A stretch of DNA of 64,000 nucleotides from Liopterus haemorrhoidalis (taxonomy: Eukaryota > Arthropoda > Insecta > Coleoptera > Dytiscidae). Each line of letters starts with the position of its first letter. The first letter of the stretch is position 1. Made by a program: the position numbers and the translations under genes. This document shows positions 55,201-63,991 of this stretch, in pieces. The notes beneath the pieces were generated by a model. The model was not told where the DNA came from. It searched no databases and was given only the letters and a program-made list of their open reading frames with translations. The stretch is from assembly GCA_963971575.1 (NCBI GenBank), contig OZ020623.1, positions 17,362,980 to 17,426,979 on the forward strand, read 5' to 3'.

Positions 55201-58043
55201 GGGATGGGAAAAAAACATCGATGTATCGAAAACATCGATGTTTGTTTTAAAAACATCGATGTTTGTTTTAAAAACATCGATGTTTTTACCATCGATGGTC
55301 AGCTGGCGATAGTATCGATAAAACATCGATGTCTACTACCGATGTCGATGTTTAAACTTTGAAATTCAGAAACTACCGCTAGAGGCGATGGAATCTTAAA
55401 AATTTAATTTTTATTAAAATTAGTACACAAAATATAAGCGCTATCTATTGTGATATAACAATACTAATAGTGTTAGTTCTTATTCTTCTTAGCAGTTAAC
55501 AGAATACGAAAAAATAAGAAGAATCTTCCAATTTTTGCAAACAATGCGAACGACCAACGACGTCAACACACTTTTTCTTTTTGAGTCTTGTTGACACTTT
55601 CCCAGTTGTTATTCCTCCAATCTCTGGATTTTTGTAAGTTGTCATTAGCTATTTTTTTATATATTAAAGTTGGCTTTTCCTGAACAAAATTATCAAAAGC
55701 TTCAATTAATTGGTAAAAGTAACTAGAATTGAAAATCTAGTTCCGCCTTAACCAAAGGAACAGACTTTATTTCAACTTAAAAAAGTATAAAAATAATTGA
55801 GTATGACAGTGTTATTTTTATGTTAAATAATATAAAATTAATATTAAGATTACTATATTAGTATTGTAATAAAATCCAATATTTCATTTTCGAAATGTAA
55901 AAATAGAAAGGTCTGTTCCTTTAGTTTAGGCGGAACTAGATTTTCAATTCTAGTTACTTTTACCGATTGATTGAAGCTTTTGATCATTTTGTTCAGGAAA
56001 AGTCAACTTCAATATATAAAAAAATATCTAGTGACAAATTACAAAAATGAAAATTGCGGTTAGTTCCGCCTCAGAAAGCCTGATAGTAATAAATTATTTT
56101 GTCAGGCTGTTACCAGTGGCGTGCACATTTTAAACACGTTTAAATTGGTTTTGTGTATTTCTATATTACTATTTATCATTTTATTAAACGCACGCCTGTG
56201 ACCATATTTATCATATCATTAAACACACCCCTGTGACCATATTTTTCCTAAAAATTTTAGGGTCAAATTTGTATGATCTATTGTGTTTAACCCTAGTTCG
56301 TATTCCCATATAAGATGTGCGGAACACTCGGTTGTTTTTAGCAATATTTCGTTTCGAACTATTCGTATTTTGTCGCTTTTGTTTTGCCGCTTCTGTGTGA
56401 AAAAACAATTTACAAATACTAAACTGTGTGAAAACTTTTTACAAATAATAAATTTTATTACTATCAGTCTTTCTGAGATAGAGTATAATCGTTTGGAATA
56501 GACTGTAGGTACAAATTACGATTATTATATTGGGTATAATAATATTAATGTGAAATTAATTACTATTAAAAAGGAATATTTCTATTTCAAAATCTAATAA
56601 ATGCTTTTTGTGTATTATGTGTTACTTTTTTCGTATTTTATCTTTACATTATTAAATAAAACCTATATAATATAAATAAATATCTTTTTTTAATATTAAT
56701 AAAACATTGATGTTCCCGATACATCGATGTTTTTCCTTCGATGTTTTTTCAACATCGATAGTAAGCGCCGATGTTAACATCGATGTTAAACATCGATGTT
56801 TTGCCTTCGATGTACAACCCTAGTTTCAATCACTTGAGAGTGATTTTTTGAATTACTACACCACGTCCTCAAGAGATTTTCGGAATTTCATTCCACCCCC
56901 CTTCATCAACTGATTTCCAGAATTTATTCCCATGATTCTCAAGTATTTTTTGGAATTTCTACCTCCAATTCTCAAGTGGTTTATTAACTGTTATCATTCA
57001 TAACACTCTTGTTTCAACGAGATTTCAATAAAATTTAAATAAACTCAGTTTTTTCGATTATTTTATGATGTAGGACAATGACTTGTTTATATCGTTGAAA
57101 TCAGATAAATAAAATGTATGTTTCTATTTAAAATAAGAAAGTTGCACAAGGTACTTTGGGAACCACTGGTTGAAATAAAAATTTGTTTCACTCATTGATA
57201 TTTTCCTTCAGATAGTATTTTTGTCTAATTTAAACAACCTCGTAGCTCTTATAGTTCTCGAGATAGCAATGGTAAGCAATTTAAAATAAACACCCTGTAT
57301 ACTAAGGAAATATTTGAAAAATTTACTAAAGAAATATTTGAAATACTAGAAAAATATTTGAAATACTTTAAAAGTATTTCAAATCATGATATTTTCAGTC
57401 AACATATACAATTACCACGGAGAAAGTATTGGCAAATCCAAATTCTGAAAGCATTTTTTTGAAGTATTTGAAATACAATATTTCAAATACGAGAAAATAA
57501 TTGAAATACTTTTTCAAATACTTTATTTCAAATACTCCCAGCTCTGGTTCATTAGAGTAGCTATACGGTAAAGAGAAACTGGTTCGATTACTATAATTAT
57601 AAAAAAATACTTACTTTTCCAAAAGTCTGTGACAACGAACTCTCCGGTAAACTTGGTCTTGCTTCATCTTGAAACCTTCCATCTTTTTGACACTGAGATA
57701 CCGGAACAAACAAAGCTCTCCCAGCGGCACAAGTAAAATATCTTTGTCCTTTATGCATACCATCAGTTAATTCTAACGGTAAATGTTCATGATCTTCTTC
57801 TAATTCAACACCCGCAAGTCCATCATTACCAACCCATCGTATAACACCATATAACGGATCACTAATATCTGTACTAACTTCTACGAGTGTACCAACAGAT
57901 AAATTATTCGTACTTGCAGGTGTATCGTAAAATGTTGAAGTGTTTTCGTCATCTGAAACATTTTTAATATTCACAGGTGAATCTGATGTCCAATGTTCAA
58001 GTACTACGACTGGAATTAAACTTAAATCGAATTCTTCTACCAT
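43082..58043 (-). CDS. CYLD: CYLD deubiquitinase (five spliced exons)
   Basis: CYLD cleaves Lys63- and Met1-linked ubiquitin chains and restrains NF-kB/JNK-type signalling in the cytoplasm. The minus-strand CDS joins 58043-57615, 53489-53274, 50890-50458, 44607-44275 and 43281-43082 (1,611 nt, 536 aa). All donors are GT and all acceptors AG, with phases 0, 0, 1 and 1 matching. Residues about 48-120 are a CAP-Gly domain (YGVIRWVG, RYFTCAAGRALFVP). The USP domain follows, with the catalytic Cys at 181 (GHHNSCYLD), His at 445 (SHYVAF) and Asp at 464 (FFDSMAD). A zinc-binding B-box-like insert has Cys pairs from 364. The C-terminus is LLCDAYICMYQSPDVMMYR. The ATG has an in-frame TAG seven codons upstream. 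Only one CAP-Gly domain is encoded, against three in mammals. Confidence 0.93.
43342..43642 (+). mobile_element. THAP-Q left part in CYLD intron 4
   Basis: Begins GACCATATTAGTGTGTCG after TA and matches the first 300 bp of the 4016 copy without the MITE-5 insertion. It is cut by a THAP-S terminus (AAGCCGCATTCAGAGCTC at 43645). Confidence 0.7.
43718..44168. mobile_element. head-to-head mariner fragments fused to half a MITE
   Basis: 43718-43764 matches half of the small hAT MITE of 35938. 43765-43872 is a plus-strand piece of the mariner transposase (ACTATTGCAAAACTTCAGCA). 43873-44168 is the minus-strand 5' portion of the same mariner type, ending near its TIR text GGTTACTTAATTTACAC. The two pieces overlap in sequence and can fold back. 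Confidence 0.75.
44275..44607 (-). CDS. CYLD: CYLD coding exon 4
   Basis: Completes Ser360, encodes PRQCTVCGK..., the zinc-binding insert and the catalytic His and Asp, and ends ...ADRK with one base of Gly471. Acceptor TTGCAG|CTC, donor AAAG|GTAAAA. Confidence 0.93.
44896..45155 (+). pseudogene. THAP-domain protein, truncated
   Basis: This is the best preserved THAP start in the window: MDRSHCCVPMCKSRKSRNPE, then LSLHRFPPTSDN and NCRKAWIRKEKF. C6-x4-C11 and the HRFP motif fit a THAP zinc finger. The distal Cys-x2-His is not seen: the frame diverges after WKFDYT and runs into the inserted element. A related minus-strand copy is at 49624-49767. Confidence 0.65.
45156..45871 (+). mobile_element. 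pogo/Tigger-like element
   Basis: CAGTCAGCGCTCACTTAACG is matched by the right end GTGAGCGCTGACTG, with TA on both sides. GTACGTTAAGCG and CGTACGTTAAGCGG recur near the ends. Around 45422-45560 the frame EIEVENIVELIDNSDPDLE ends in LTVDKFLIKN, similar to the tail of Tigger-type transposases. Confidence 0.8.
46016..46580 (+). mobile_element. MITE-5 copy
   Basis: Same GACCGGGAGCTC ends and TA flanks as 4100-4633, very similar throughout. Confidence 0.88.
46727..47039. other. CYLD intron 3, nothing recognised
   Basis: No repeat or coding signal could be supported. Confidence 0.35.
47400..48385 (+). repeat. GTCT-L repeat inserted in the Tc1 gene
   Basis: From AGGGTTTTGTAGGTATGACC to CACTTCACATCAATTTTT. 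Tc1 sequence continues on both sides (AACTGGTTAG / AAAATGGAAAACAG), which fixes the ends to within a T-run. Confidence 0.82.
47881..47942 (+). repeat. tRNA-derived sequence in GTCT-L
   Basis: TGGTGTAGTGG fits the polymerase III A box and GAGTTCGATCCC the B box, spaced about as in tRNA genes. The stems do not pair well, so this is a tRNA-derived remnant and not a functional tRNA gene. Confidence 0.5.
49298..49519 (+). pseudogene. SWIM-like protein, N-terminal part (THAP-G)
   Basis: MAAQFSIVDYFNYIGANNNS then YQGVEIYNAGHIILCGVTEK and FIKIYALCLQTCACTN. It resembles the N-terminal region of uncharacterised insect proteins that carry a SWIM-type zinc finger downstream. It stops after 73 codons, before the CxC...CxH site. 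Compare the C-terminal part at 6464-6721. Confidence 0.5.
49624..49767 (-). pseudogene. THAP-domain fragment (THAP-G)
   Basis: 48 codons: TYCCVPMCNSLKRRNPKISF then HLFPPISDTVRFETKLGKQE and stop. The C-x4-C pair and the HxFP motif agree with 44896-45155. No start codon. Confidence 0.62.
49947..50386 (-). repeat. GTCY-1 copy beside CYLD exon 3
   Basis: From ATCAGCTGTGGCCACC to ATATATGTTGGCGGTCGGTA. It ends only 72 bp downstream of the exon 3 boundary, so CYLD sequence read past the donor runs into it. Confidence 0.78.
50458..50890 (-). CDS. CYLD: CYLD coding exon 3
   Basis: Residues 216-359 plus one base. Starts VQRVLREEIVNPLRQNLYVR and contains SGLTSEEKDPEEFLNSLL and SCLIIQMPRFGKNFKMYPRI. 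Acceptor TTTTAG|GTA, donor AATT|GTAAGT. Confidence 0.94.
51392..51798 (+). mobile_element. MITE-1 copy in CYLD intron 2
   Basis: 407 bp, perfect inverted ends CAGTCTGTTCCAAACGGTTA / TAACCGTTTGGAACAGACTG and TA on both sides. The best preserved copy. Confidence 0.93.
52178..52810. mobile_element. TIR element in CYLD intron 2
   Basis: TGTCTGTTCGTTTGTCTTG and CAAACGAACACAC mark the ends; TTCTAACTTGTCC and TTAGACAACTTAGAAC recur inside. Exact borders and duplication unclear. Confidence 0.5.
53106..53171. repeat. short dispersed repeat
   Basis: Matches 23007-23073 (CCGCTAGCAACTTCAGACTG). Confidence 0.6.
53274..53489 (-). CDS. CYLD: CYLD coding exon 2 (catalytic Cys)
   Basis: Residues 144-215. 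Contains GIQGHHNSCYLDATLFAMF with the catalytic Cys181 and ends DIDHYEE. Acceptor ATTTCAG|ATG, donor GAA|GTAAGT, both phase 0. Confidence 0.94.
53520..53620. repeat. GGATATCCGTATCC-type subterminal repeat fragment
   Basis: GGATATCCGTATCC, ATCCGCA and ATATCCATATCCGTAT repeat within 100 bp just upstream of CYLD exon 2. Such text is typical of hAT subterminal regions; no ends were found. Confidence 0.35.
53803..54350 (+). pseudogene. mariner-like transposase, internally deleted
   Basis: It begins MERSEIRTIMKYEFFV and, after a frameshift, VTTQQTISNWFAKFRN. After a deletion and an A-run (about 53960-53990) it resumes SITAQIYCNQLHEMMQKLNE. It then has the catalytic blocks LLHDNARPHTAQM and PPYSLDLPPTDYHFFRNLDN, spaced as in D34D transposases. 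The first Asp block is missing. Confidence 0.82.
54351..55080. other. CYLD intron 1, nothing recognised
   Basis: 54380-54540 and 54700-54800 are relatively GC-rich (GTTAACGGCG, GACGCCGCGCTGACGCTG), possibly parts of a decayed TIR element. No coding signal. Confidence 0.35.
55137..55182. repeat. perfect 21-bp hairpin with 4-base loop
   Basis: GAACCACATGAAATTTCTGT plus C, loop TGAG, then the exact reverse complement. It lies immediately left of the hAT element at 55199. Function unknown. Confidence 0.8.
55620..55772 (+). mobile_element. MITE-2 copy, 5'-truncated
   Basis: TTTTTGTAAGTTGTCATTAGC to TTCCGCCTTAACCAAAGGAA with CAGACT at the end. Faces the copy at 55909. Confidence 0.72.
55909..56075 (-). 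mobile_element. MITE-2 copy, inverted
   Basis: GGTCTGTTCCTTTAGTTTAG to TTAGTTCCGCC. With the previous copy it forms a 150-bp inverted repeat around a 136-bp spacer. Confidence 0.74.
56076..56479 (+). mobile_element. MITE-3 copy
   Basis: TCAGAAAGCCTGATAGTAAT to ATTACTATCAGTCTTTCTGA then GATAGAG. Uninterrupted counterpart of 7210-8446. Confidence 0.78.
57303..57548. repeat. ATTTGAAATAC subterminal repeat cluster
   Basis: ATTTGAAATACT and its inverse AGTATTTCAAAT occur about ten times. The right end reads ACTCCCAGCTCTGG, resembling an inverted hAT terminus (CAGAGCTGGGAGT). It lies 66 bp from CYLD exon 1. Confidence 0.55.
57615..58043 (-). CDS. CYLD: CYLD coding exon 1 (CAP-Gly)
   Basis: Residues 1-143. 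Starts MVEEFDLSLIPVVVLEHW. The CAP-Gly domain lies at about 48-120, and the exon ends SLSQTFGK before GTAAGTATT, phase 0. Confidence 0.92.
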
Positions 58044-58670
58044 TTTTGAGGTTATGTTAAACTATTTATGGAAGACATGAGAGCCTTAGAAAATACTTCC
58101 ACATTTTAGAGATATTTTTATTATTATGACTATACTGTACAAAGTTATAAATAGAATTTTATATTTAGATATAATGGTTTTATAAAATTTGGTTTTGTTT
58201 TGTTGAAATATTTCATATTTGTTATTGTATTTGCCAGATTTATTAATGAATGAAGTTTAAATTTATTTTTAGTTTTTGAAATTGCGAAATTTTATAAAAA
58301 GACAAATGTAAACAAACATTTATATTAAAAAATAAAATATATTTGATAAATTTATACTAAATTTACTCAGAAAAATATTAAAAAATTGGTGTGTAGTGTG
58401 AATTTTTTCAAACTTCAGGATTTCGTAGGTAGTATGAATTTTTTTTTTTTCTGAAATCGAAAATCAAAAAACTTTTCAAATCTATTTCTAGTCCATTAAT
58501 CTAAGTGTTGAAAGCTACATGCTGAGAAATATTTAGATATTTAAAAAATTGATGTTAAGTGTGAATTTTCACACATTTCAGGGTTTTGGAGATATTTAAT
58601 AAGTGTAAGAAGTCAACAAAATGCCGGATGTCTAGCACAATATATTTTTATAATCACATGAAAGTCAATA
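58044..58670. other. 5' flank of CYLD
   Basis: AT-rich sequence with the presumed CYLD promoter. Two relics of the GTCT-L tail lie at 58392-58425 and 58556-58610 (AGTGTGAATTTTCACACATT). No further coding exon was found upstream to the window end. Confidence 0.45.
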
Positions 58671-58840
58671 CAGGCTATTCTAAACGTTTAAGCTAAACTA
58701 ACTGGAATTTTCATTTTTGTTAAGTTGCTCTCCATTTAAGGTTTGCAGTGGCTTTTGCTAAACAAAATGATCAAAAGCCTCACTTAAACGGTAAAAGTTA
58801 CTAGAATTCAAAATCTAGTTCCAAACCAATAAACATGCTG
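58671..58840 (+). mobile_element. MITE-2 copy, diverged
   Basis: CAGGCTATTCTAAACG at the left, CATGCTG at the right, TA outside; interior CTTTTGCTAAACAAAATGATC matches the family. Confidence 0.75.
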
Positions 58841-59536
58841 TAGTTTTTTGATCATCTTTTTATTTGAGTACTAAGAACTACCATTTAATTTTTTAAAATT
58901 AAATTTAAATAATTTATGAAAATTTCGTCACAATAAATTTAAATTAAAAAATCCCAGCAATTTTTTCTGTACTTGCTTCGTATCTAAGTCTTCATTAAAT
59001 TAATAAAAAATATATTTATATATGGCTTAATTTTTTTCTATTTCAAAAGCGTATTTCTCGCTATTAACAATTTGTTATTTGATAGGCGCTCCTTACACAC
59101 ATGGACTCGATTTTCAGTCGTTAAGAAATTTTATTATATTCTTAATTTCAAAAAAGACATATACTATCTTAGCTATAAATACAAAAAATCATAACATTAT
59201 TAGCCATAATTTAGTCATTTATTAAAAAAAAATACTTAATTTTGTGCTAAATTTTTTTGCTAAAATCTTGTCAAAAGAAACATTAAAAAAAAACTACTTT
59301 TCGTTCCTTAATCTATGTTTTAAGAACTTTCTTTTGATATCACACAATAAATTTAGAAAATAATAATTTTTGCCATTAATACAAAAAAAAAAACGATATT
59401 TTAGGAAAAACTAATCTGATCAAATTATTATATCAATCCCTCTGGTTTCATGTGATATCCTATTCAAAATTTAAAAAATATTTATTTTTTCATTAAATAC
59501 ATATTTGTTTAGAATAGTAAAATCAAAAAAAAAAAT
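58841..59536. other. intergenic, nothing recognised
   Basis: Very AT-rich; no coding or repeat signal recognised. Confidence 0.4.
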
Positions 59537-59957
59537 TAGCTGTGGCCACCACAGGACCGACCGCCATCACAAAGTACTTGTTTAATTTATGCTGTTTTAT
59601 CAAAAAATGTAGCAAATAAAAGTAGTTAGTTATTGCTTTTATAACAATTTTTGTTAAATAAACTTTTTCGAAATATTTCTGTTGTGAAATATTCGCAAAA
59701 ATTTTAAAACCGACACGAGTAAACTCCCATTTCTAGTTAACCGTTTTTTACCAAAAGTTGATCAACTCGTGCCATTGATGCCAAAAGCTTAAATATGAAG
59801 TTTCATAAAAATCCTTTTAGCCGAATTTTCTCTGCATGTATACACGGACCGACAGACAGACACCATGCTCTCATTCGTGGAGATCCTTCGAAATCTCGAA
59901 ATGTCAAAATCGGTTTGATCACAATACCTCCCTTATATATGTTGACGGTCGGTAAAA
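59537..59957 (-). repeat. GTCY-1 copy
   Basis: TAGCTGTGGCCACCACAGG to ATATATGTTGACGGTCGGTA. Slightly shortened around the GTCY tract. Confidence 0.78.
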
Positions 59958-60075
59958 ACGTACTTTACAGCTGACACCCACGAATGTTATTTGTAAAAAA
60001 AAAAAACAAAGATAAAAACGACATCTATTAATTTAAAACCTTAACTACATCTTGGTTGCATAAAATACGTGGCTA

Positions 60076-60257
60076 TAGTCGGTTTCTTTGCTTTAAGCAG
60101 AACTAGATTTTCCAATTTAGTAACTATTACCGATTGATTGAAGCTTTTGATCATTTTGTTTAAGAATAGACAACTCCAATAAATAAAAAATTAGCTAATG
60201 ACAACTTAAGAAAATTTAAATACCATTTAATTCCGCTGAAAGGTTTGGAACAGCTTA
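60076..60257 (-). mobile_element. MITE-2 copy, diverged
   Basis: TTTAAGCAGAACTAG near the left, TTTAATTCCGCTGAAAGG near the right, interior TTGAAGCTTTTGATCATTTT. Confidence 0.65.
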
Positions 60258-60893
60258 TAGCAAACTAGTCATCTGTAAATATAAATATTATTTGTTCTAA
60301 ATTCTTAAAATAAAAACGATATCTAAACATTTAATGTATAATATAAACAATAATTGTATAAAATACGTGTCTGTAATAATAACATTGTAATAACTGTTTT
60401 ACTTCCTCAAATAAAACTTGTTATTTGCTGCAAAATATCAAAATTTTCTTTTTTGACACCAATATAACAATTAAATATGTATATATTTAACAATCTGAAG
60501 TGAATTAAATAAAATTAATTAATCTAAAACTTACATAAACTTATTTTCTTCCTCATTTTGTGTTTTTTCATAAATATACAATATTAAAACAGCACTAATA
60601 TGACTTTACACCGTAGTATTTTTTGTTAACTTCATTTTCCAATAAATATAGTAATTTTAAAAACTTATGAATCACGAAATATGACTAACACTTGTTAAAA
60701 TAACTGAAATATAGTGATTAATAATCATTTTTACGTCTTAAATGCACCTATAAAAGGTTATATTTTGTTATTAAAGAATAACTGTAAATAAAACCAGTGT
60801 TTCTCAACAATTAGTTTTCTAAAAATTACCTTGAAATATATATTTAAATATATTTAAGATATAAAGATTAAAAAAATTTCTAATTATGTTTTT
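60258..60893. other. intergenic, nothing recognised
   Basis: AT-rich; no feature supported. Confidence 0.4.
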
Positions 60894-61720
60894 AGGGTTT
60901 TGTAGGTATGACCACCAAAAACTCTTATAACGTCACTAATGTGTCTGTCTGTACAGTAGAAATTCTACCCAAACGGCTTAACACAGAAAGTTGAAATTTG
61001 GCATGCTTATACAACTCTTTGAACTACAAATAGGAAAAATAGGAGTTCAAAAAAACACATCCCCAGGTAAATATAAATATATATGTAATTAATGAAAAAA
61101 TGAATATTTTTTTTAAATTTTGTGTGGGGTACCAAATAAAACTTCTGAATACGTGGATAGACAGGCGAATTTTTATTTTTGAAAACTAATTTTTTTATTG
61201 TATTTTCGCCCATCCTACCTTCCAGAGTGGTTGATCTGAAAATCTGAAAAAAATCTCCATAATGTACCATTGATGTCAACCGGAATAGTTTAACAGGAAT
61301 TTTTGATCAGATTAGTTTTTCAAAGAATATCGATTTTTTTTTTGTGGCGTTGAAAAATTAATGTGTAGTATCAAAAGAAAGCTCTTAAAACGTAGATTAA
61401 GGCAGACTAAAGAGTTTTTTAAATTCGTTTCTTTTAACACGATTTTAGTCAAAAAGGTTCTTGTCCCGCCCATTTTTCACGCAGGGGTTCAACTAAAAAT
61501 CTGAAAAAATTATAAGTATTGTACATTGATCTGAGTCGGAAGCGTATGAGAGAAATTTTTGATCAAATTGCGTTTTTCGAAAATATTGCAGTTTTTGTGT
61601 TTTTGACAAAATTAATATTTTTTTTATTTAATGGCTCAATTCTGGCTAATAATGTTACGGGATTTTTTGTATTTATGACTAAAGCAGTATATATCTTCTT
61701 TTGAAATTAAAAATATAATA
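60894..61720 (+). repeat. GTCT-L copy, diverged
   Basis: AGGGTTTTGTAGGTATGACC start, short GTCTGTCTGT, then AAGTTGAAATTTGGCATGC. The 3' half differs from the 19490 and 47400 copies and no tRNA-like part was seen. Confidence 0.65.
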
Positions 61721-62035
61721 TTTTATTTTTTTACAGCTGAGAATCGAGTTCATGTGTATAAGGAGGCTACAGGCGGAGCGCCTACTGTTATAAGCCATGA
61801 GTCAACCTATTGTTTGAATTAGTTTAGTTTTTGTTTTTAAGGAATCAAACAAGAATAAATCATTTCTAGTAGTGAAATACTTATAAAACAAATAACACAT
61901 CGTTAACTCCTTTAACTGGTAAATTAATTTAAGTGCGTACGAAAAAGGAACATTTATAAAAACGTTGAAATAATTATGTGGTCATAAATCTTTATAAAAA
62001 AATTATATGGATATGATCAAAATATATAAATAAAT
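61721..62035. other. intergenic, nothing recognised
   Basis: GAGGCTACAGGCGGAGCGCC at 61762 is a short GC-rich patch without identity. No feature supported. Confidence 0.35.
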
Positions 62036-62490
62036 CAGGACTTCGAACCGGAACTGAACCGAAAACCGAAAAAAAGCGTTATTTTTGTCGGAACGAAAAC
62101 CGGAGCTGAACCGAAAAAAAAATATCGGTTTATTTCGGTACATATAATGCTTATGGGAGTGAATCTAAAATACATTTTATTTAAGATTATTTTTTAAATT
62201 GATGAGCAAAAAAAAACGGGGGGGGGGCGAACGCCCAGAACCCCCCTTCATGCAGCGATCTTGGTAGGATTATTACAAAATAAGGAATAAAGTGTTCTTC
62301 TAAATTATAGTAGAAAATAAATTTATAAAACAAATAAAAGCATTTAAAAATTTATCACTCGGAACTGAACCGAAAACCGAAAAAAACCGTTATTTTTGTC
62401 GGAACGAAAACCAGAACCGAACCGATATTTATTTTTTTAATTGAACCGGAACAAAAACCGAAACGACAAAAATAACGATTCAAAGCCCTA
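62036..62490. mobile_element. hAT MITE-7 copy with AAATAAAT duplication
   Basis: CAGGACTTCGAACCGG to GATTCAAAGCCCTA, flanked by AAATAAAT at 62028-62035 and 62491-62498. Interior inverted relative to the 38936 copy. Confidence 0.88.
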
Positions 62491-62579
62491 AAATAAATTT
62501 TTAAAAAATCATTCCAGTGACGTAGATTTTATTAATTGTACATTTTGAGAAAAATCATAAAAAACAAGCAAATAATTCA

Positions 62580-62800
62580 GTCAAATGTTTTTTTGGGTGT
62601 GATAAATGCCGAAACATGATACAGCACAAAGTCCTACATCACATTCCTTGCAGTACACTCTTCTCTCTCTTCTATTTTTTTCCCCATCTTCGTCAGTTCT
62701 TGTACAACAAATTCGACACTTTCTTGTGCGTGTTTAATTTTTTCAGTAGGAGGTATATGACTGGGAAAATGTCCAGTAAGTCGTACAGGATATGGTTATT
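62580..62800 (-). pseudogene. piggyBac transposase C-terminal remnant
   Basis: Minus strand: RLTGHFPSHIPPTEK in one frame and VYCKECDVGLCAVSCFGIYH in another. These are the GHFPxxIPPT block and the Cys-rich zinc-binding tail of piggyBac transposases. The frameshift between them and the missing DDD core show a remnant. Confidence 0.72.
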
Positions 62801-62998
62801 ATCACTGTTATTATTATTGTTACTAACTATTTAGGTTACTAACTATTTACTAACTATTTAGGTTACTAACACTACTATAGTCGGATTGCTGATAGGTGAC
62901 TGTTCGTTCCTACAAGTATCGATATACAATACTATATGCTTTCTCTGCCTATATCATTATAATTATTTGCATACCCATAGTAACGTATAGTGACGTAT

Positions 62999-63170
62999 AG
63001 TTGACAACTAACCTTCCAAATTATTTTAATAAAAAACAAAGCATTTTTTTAAAAATTATATTGTTTTATTTAAAAAAAATGCTTTGTTTTTTATTAAAAT
63101 AATTTGAAAGGTTAGTTGTCAACTTCCGTCACTAACCTTCCAAATTATTTTAATAAAAAACAAAGCATTA
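62999..63170. repeat. 51-bp inverted repeat plus a third direct copy
   Basis: GTTGACAACTAACCTTCCAA followed by ATTATTTTAATAAAAAACAA is mirrored at 63072-63124, and a third copy in left orientation starts at 63133. The centre is a 21-bp AT-rich loop. Confidence 0.75.
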
Positions 63171-63477
63171 GAAAGAAACGGCATAATTCGTAGATATCTT
63201 TACTAATTAGCGAGCGAAAATAAATTCACAGCAGTACTTAAACAAACAAAATTATTAATTTTAAGGTAATAATTATAAATAAGGAAAAACGTATACTCAT
63301 ACGTAAATTTTTGATTATAATTTGTTGTTTAATTAAATTAAATTTTTATGTTTCCCCTAAGGACAAAGTAATAAAATATTAGGTAAAAATATATTTATTC
63401 ATATAATATATTGCTACAAGTTGTACTTAAATGTTTATTTTTATTTTAAAAAAATTAGTCACTGTAATGCATGATAT
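63171..63477. other. intergenic, nothing recognised
   Basis: No feature supported. Confidence 0.35.
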
Positions 63478-63991
63478 CGTCGTCATCTGAACTATCTCTG
63501 TCATTTCTTGTATTTATTATTATTGGATTAATATCATCAACAATCCCTTTCCCACCATTCATTTATTAAATTTTCGATTTTTTTAACAGATTTTGCCCAA
63601 ATTTCACAACTAATTTGATTACAGGCTACTTGCCACATTTTCAAAACTTCGTTATAACTATATCCGTTTTGACCAATATATCTATCATAATAATTTTTTG
63701 TTATACCCCAAATTAGTTCAATGGGGTTAAACTGGCAGTGATATGGAGATATAATCTTAGTACTTCATGACCATACGTTTGTGCTAATGTATCAATAAAA
63801 TAAACTGGTTCAGATTTTAATTTCCTTCGTTTTCTCGTGATTTTGTTAGTGAGAAGTTCAGATTTATTACATTTTATAATTCTACGAATTGTTGATTCCG
63901 AAATCTTCAAGACAACTGCTACTCTTTGATGGACACAAGATATTCCAGCAGATTTAAAATTAAAGTATGTGAATTTAATAATTGGCCGCAA
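63478..63991 (-). pseudogene. IS630/Tc1-like transposase, deleted and frameshifted
   Basis: From the right edge: VHQRVAVVLKISESTIRRII is a transposase HTH. After an internal deletion comes PYHCQFNPIELIWGITKNYY, the block holding the third catalytic acid (NPIE) of DDE transposases of the IS630-Tc1-mariner group. It continues VLKMWQVACNQISCEIWAKS. A downstream frame ends DDDDIMHYSD and stop. The first two Asp blocks are missing and the frame changes at about 63728. The element may extend beyond the window. Confidence 0.72.

Larger units (their letters stand above)
55199..56822. mobile_element. hAT element with ACATCGATGT subterminal repeats
   Basis: The ends TAGGGATGGG and CAACCCTA are flanked by identical 8-bp GTTTCAAT (55191-55198, 56823-56830). 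AACATCGATGTTT is repeated at 55217-55340 and 56706-56812. The interior holds two inverted MITE-2 copies and MITE-3 and no transposase. Confidence 0.87.
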
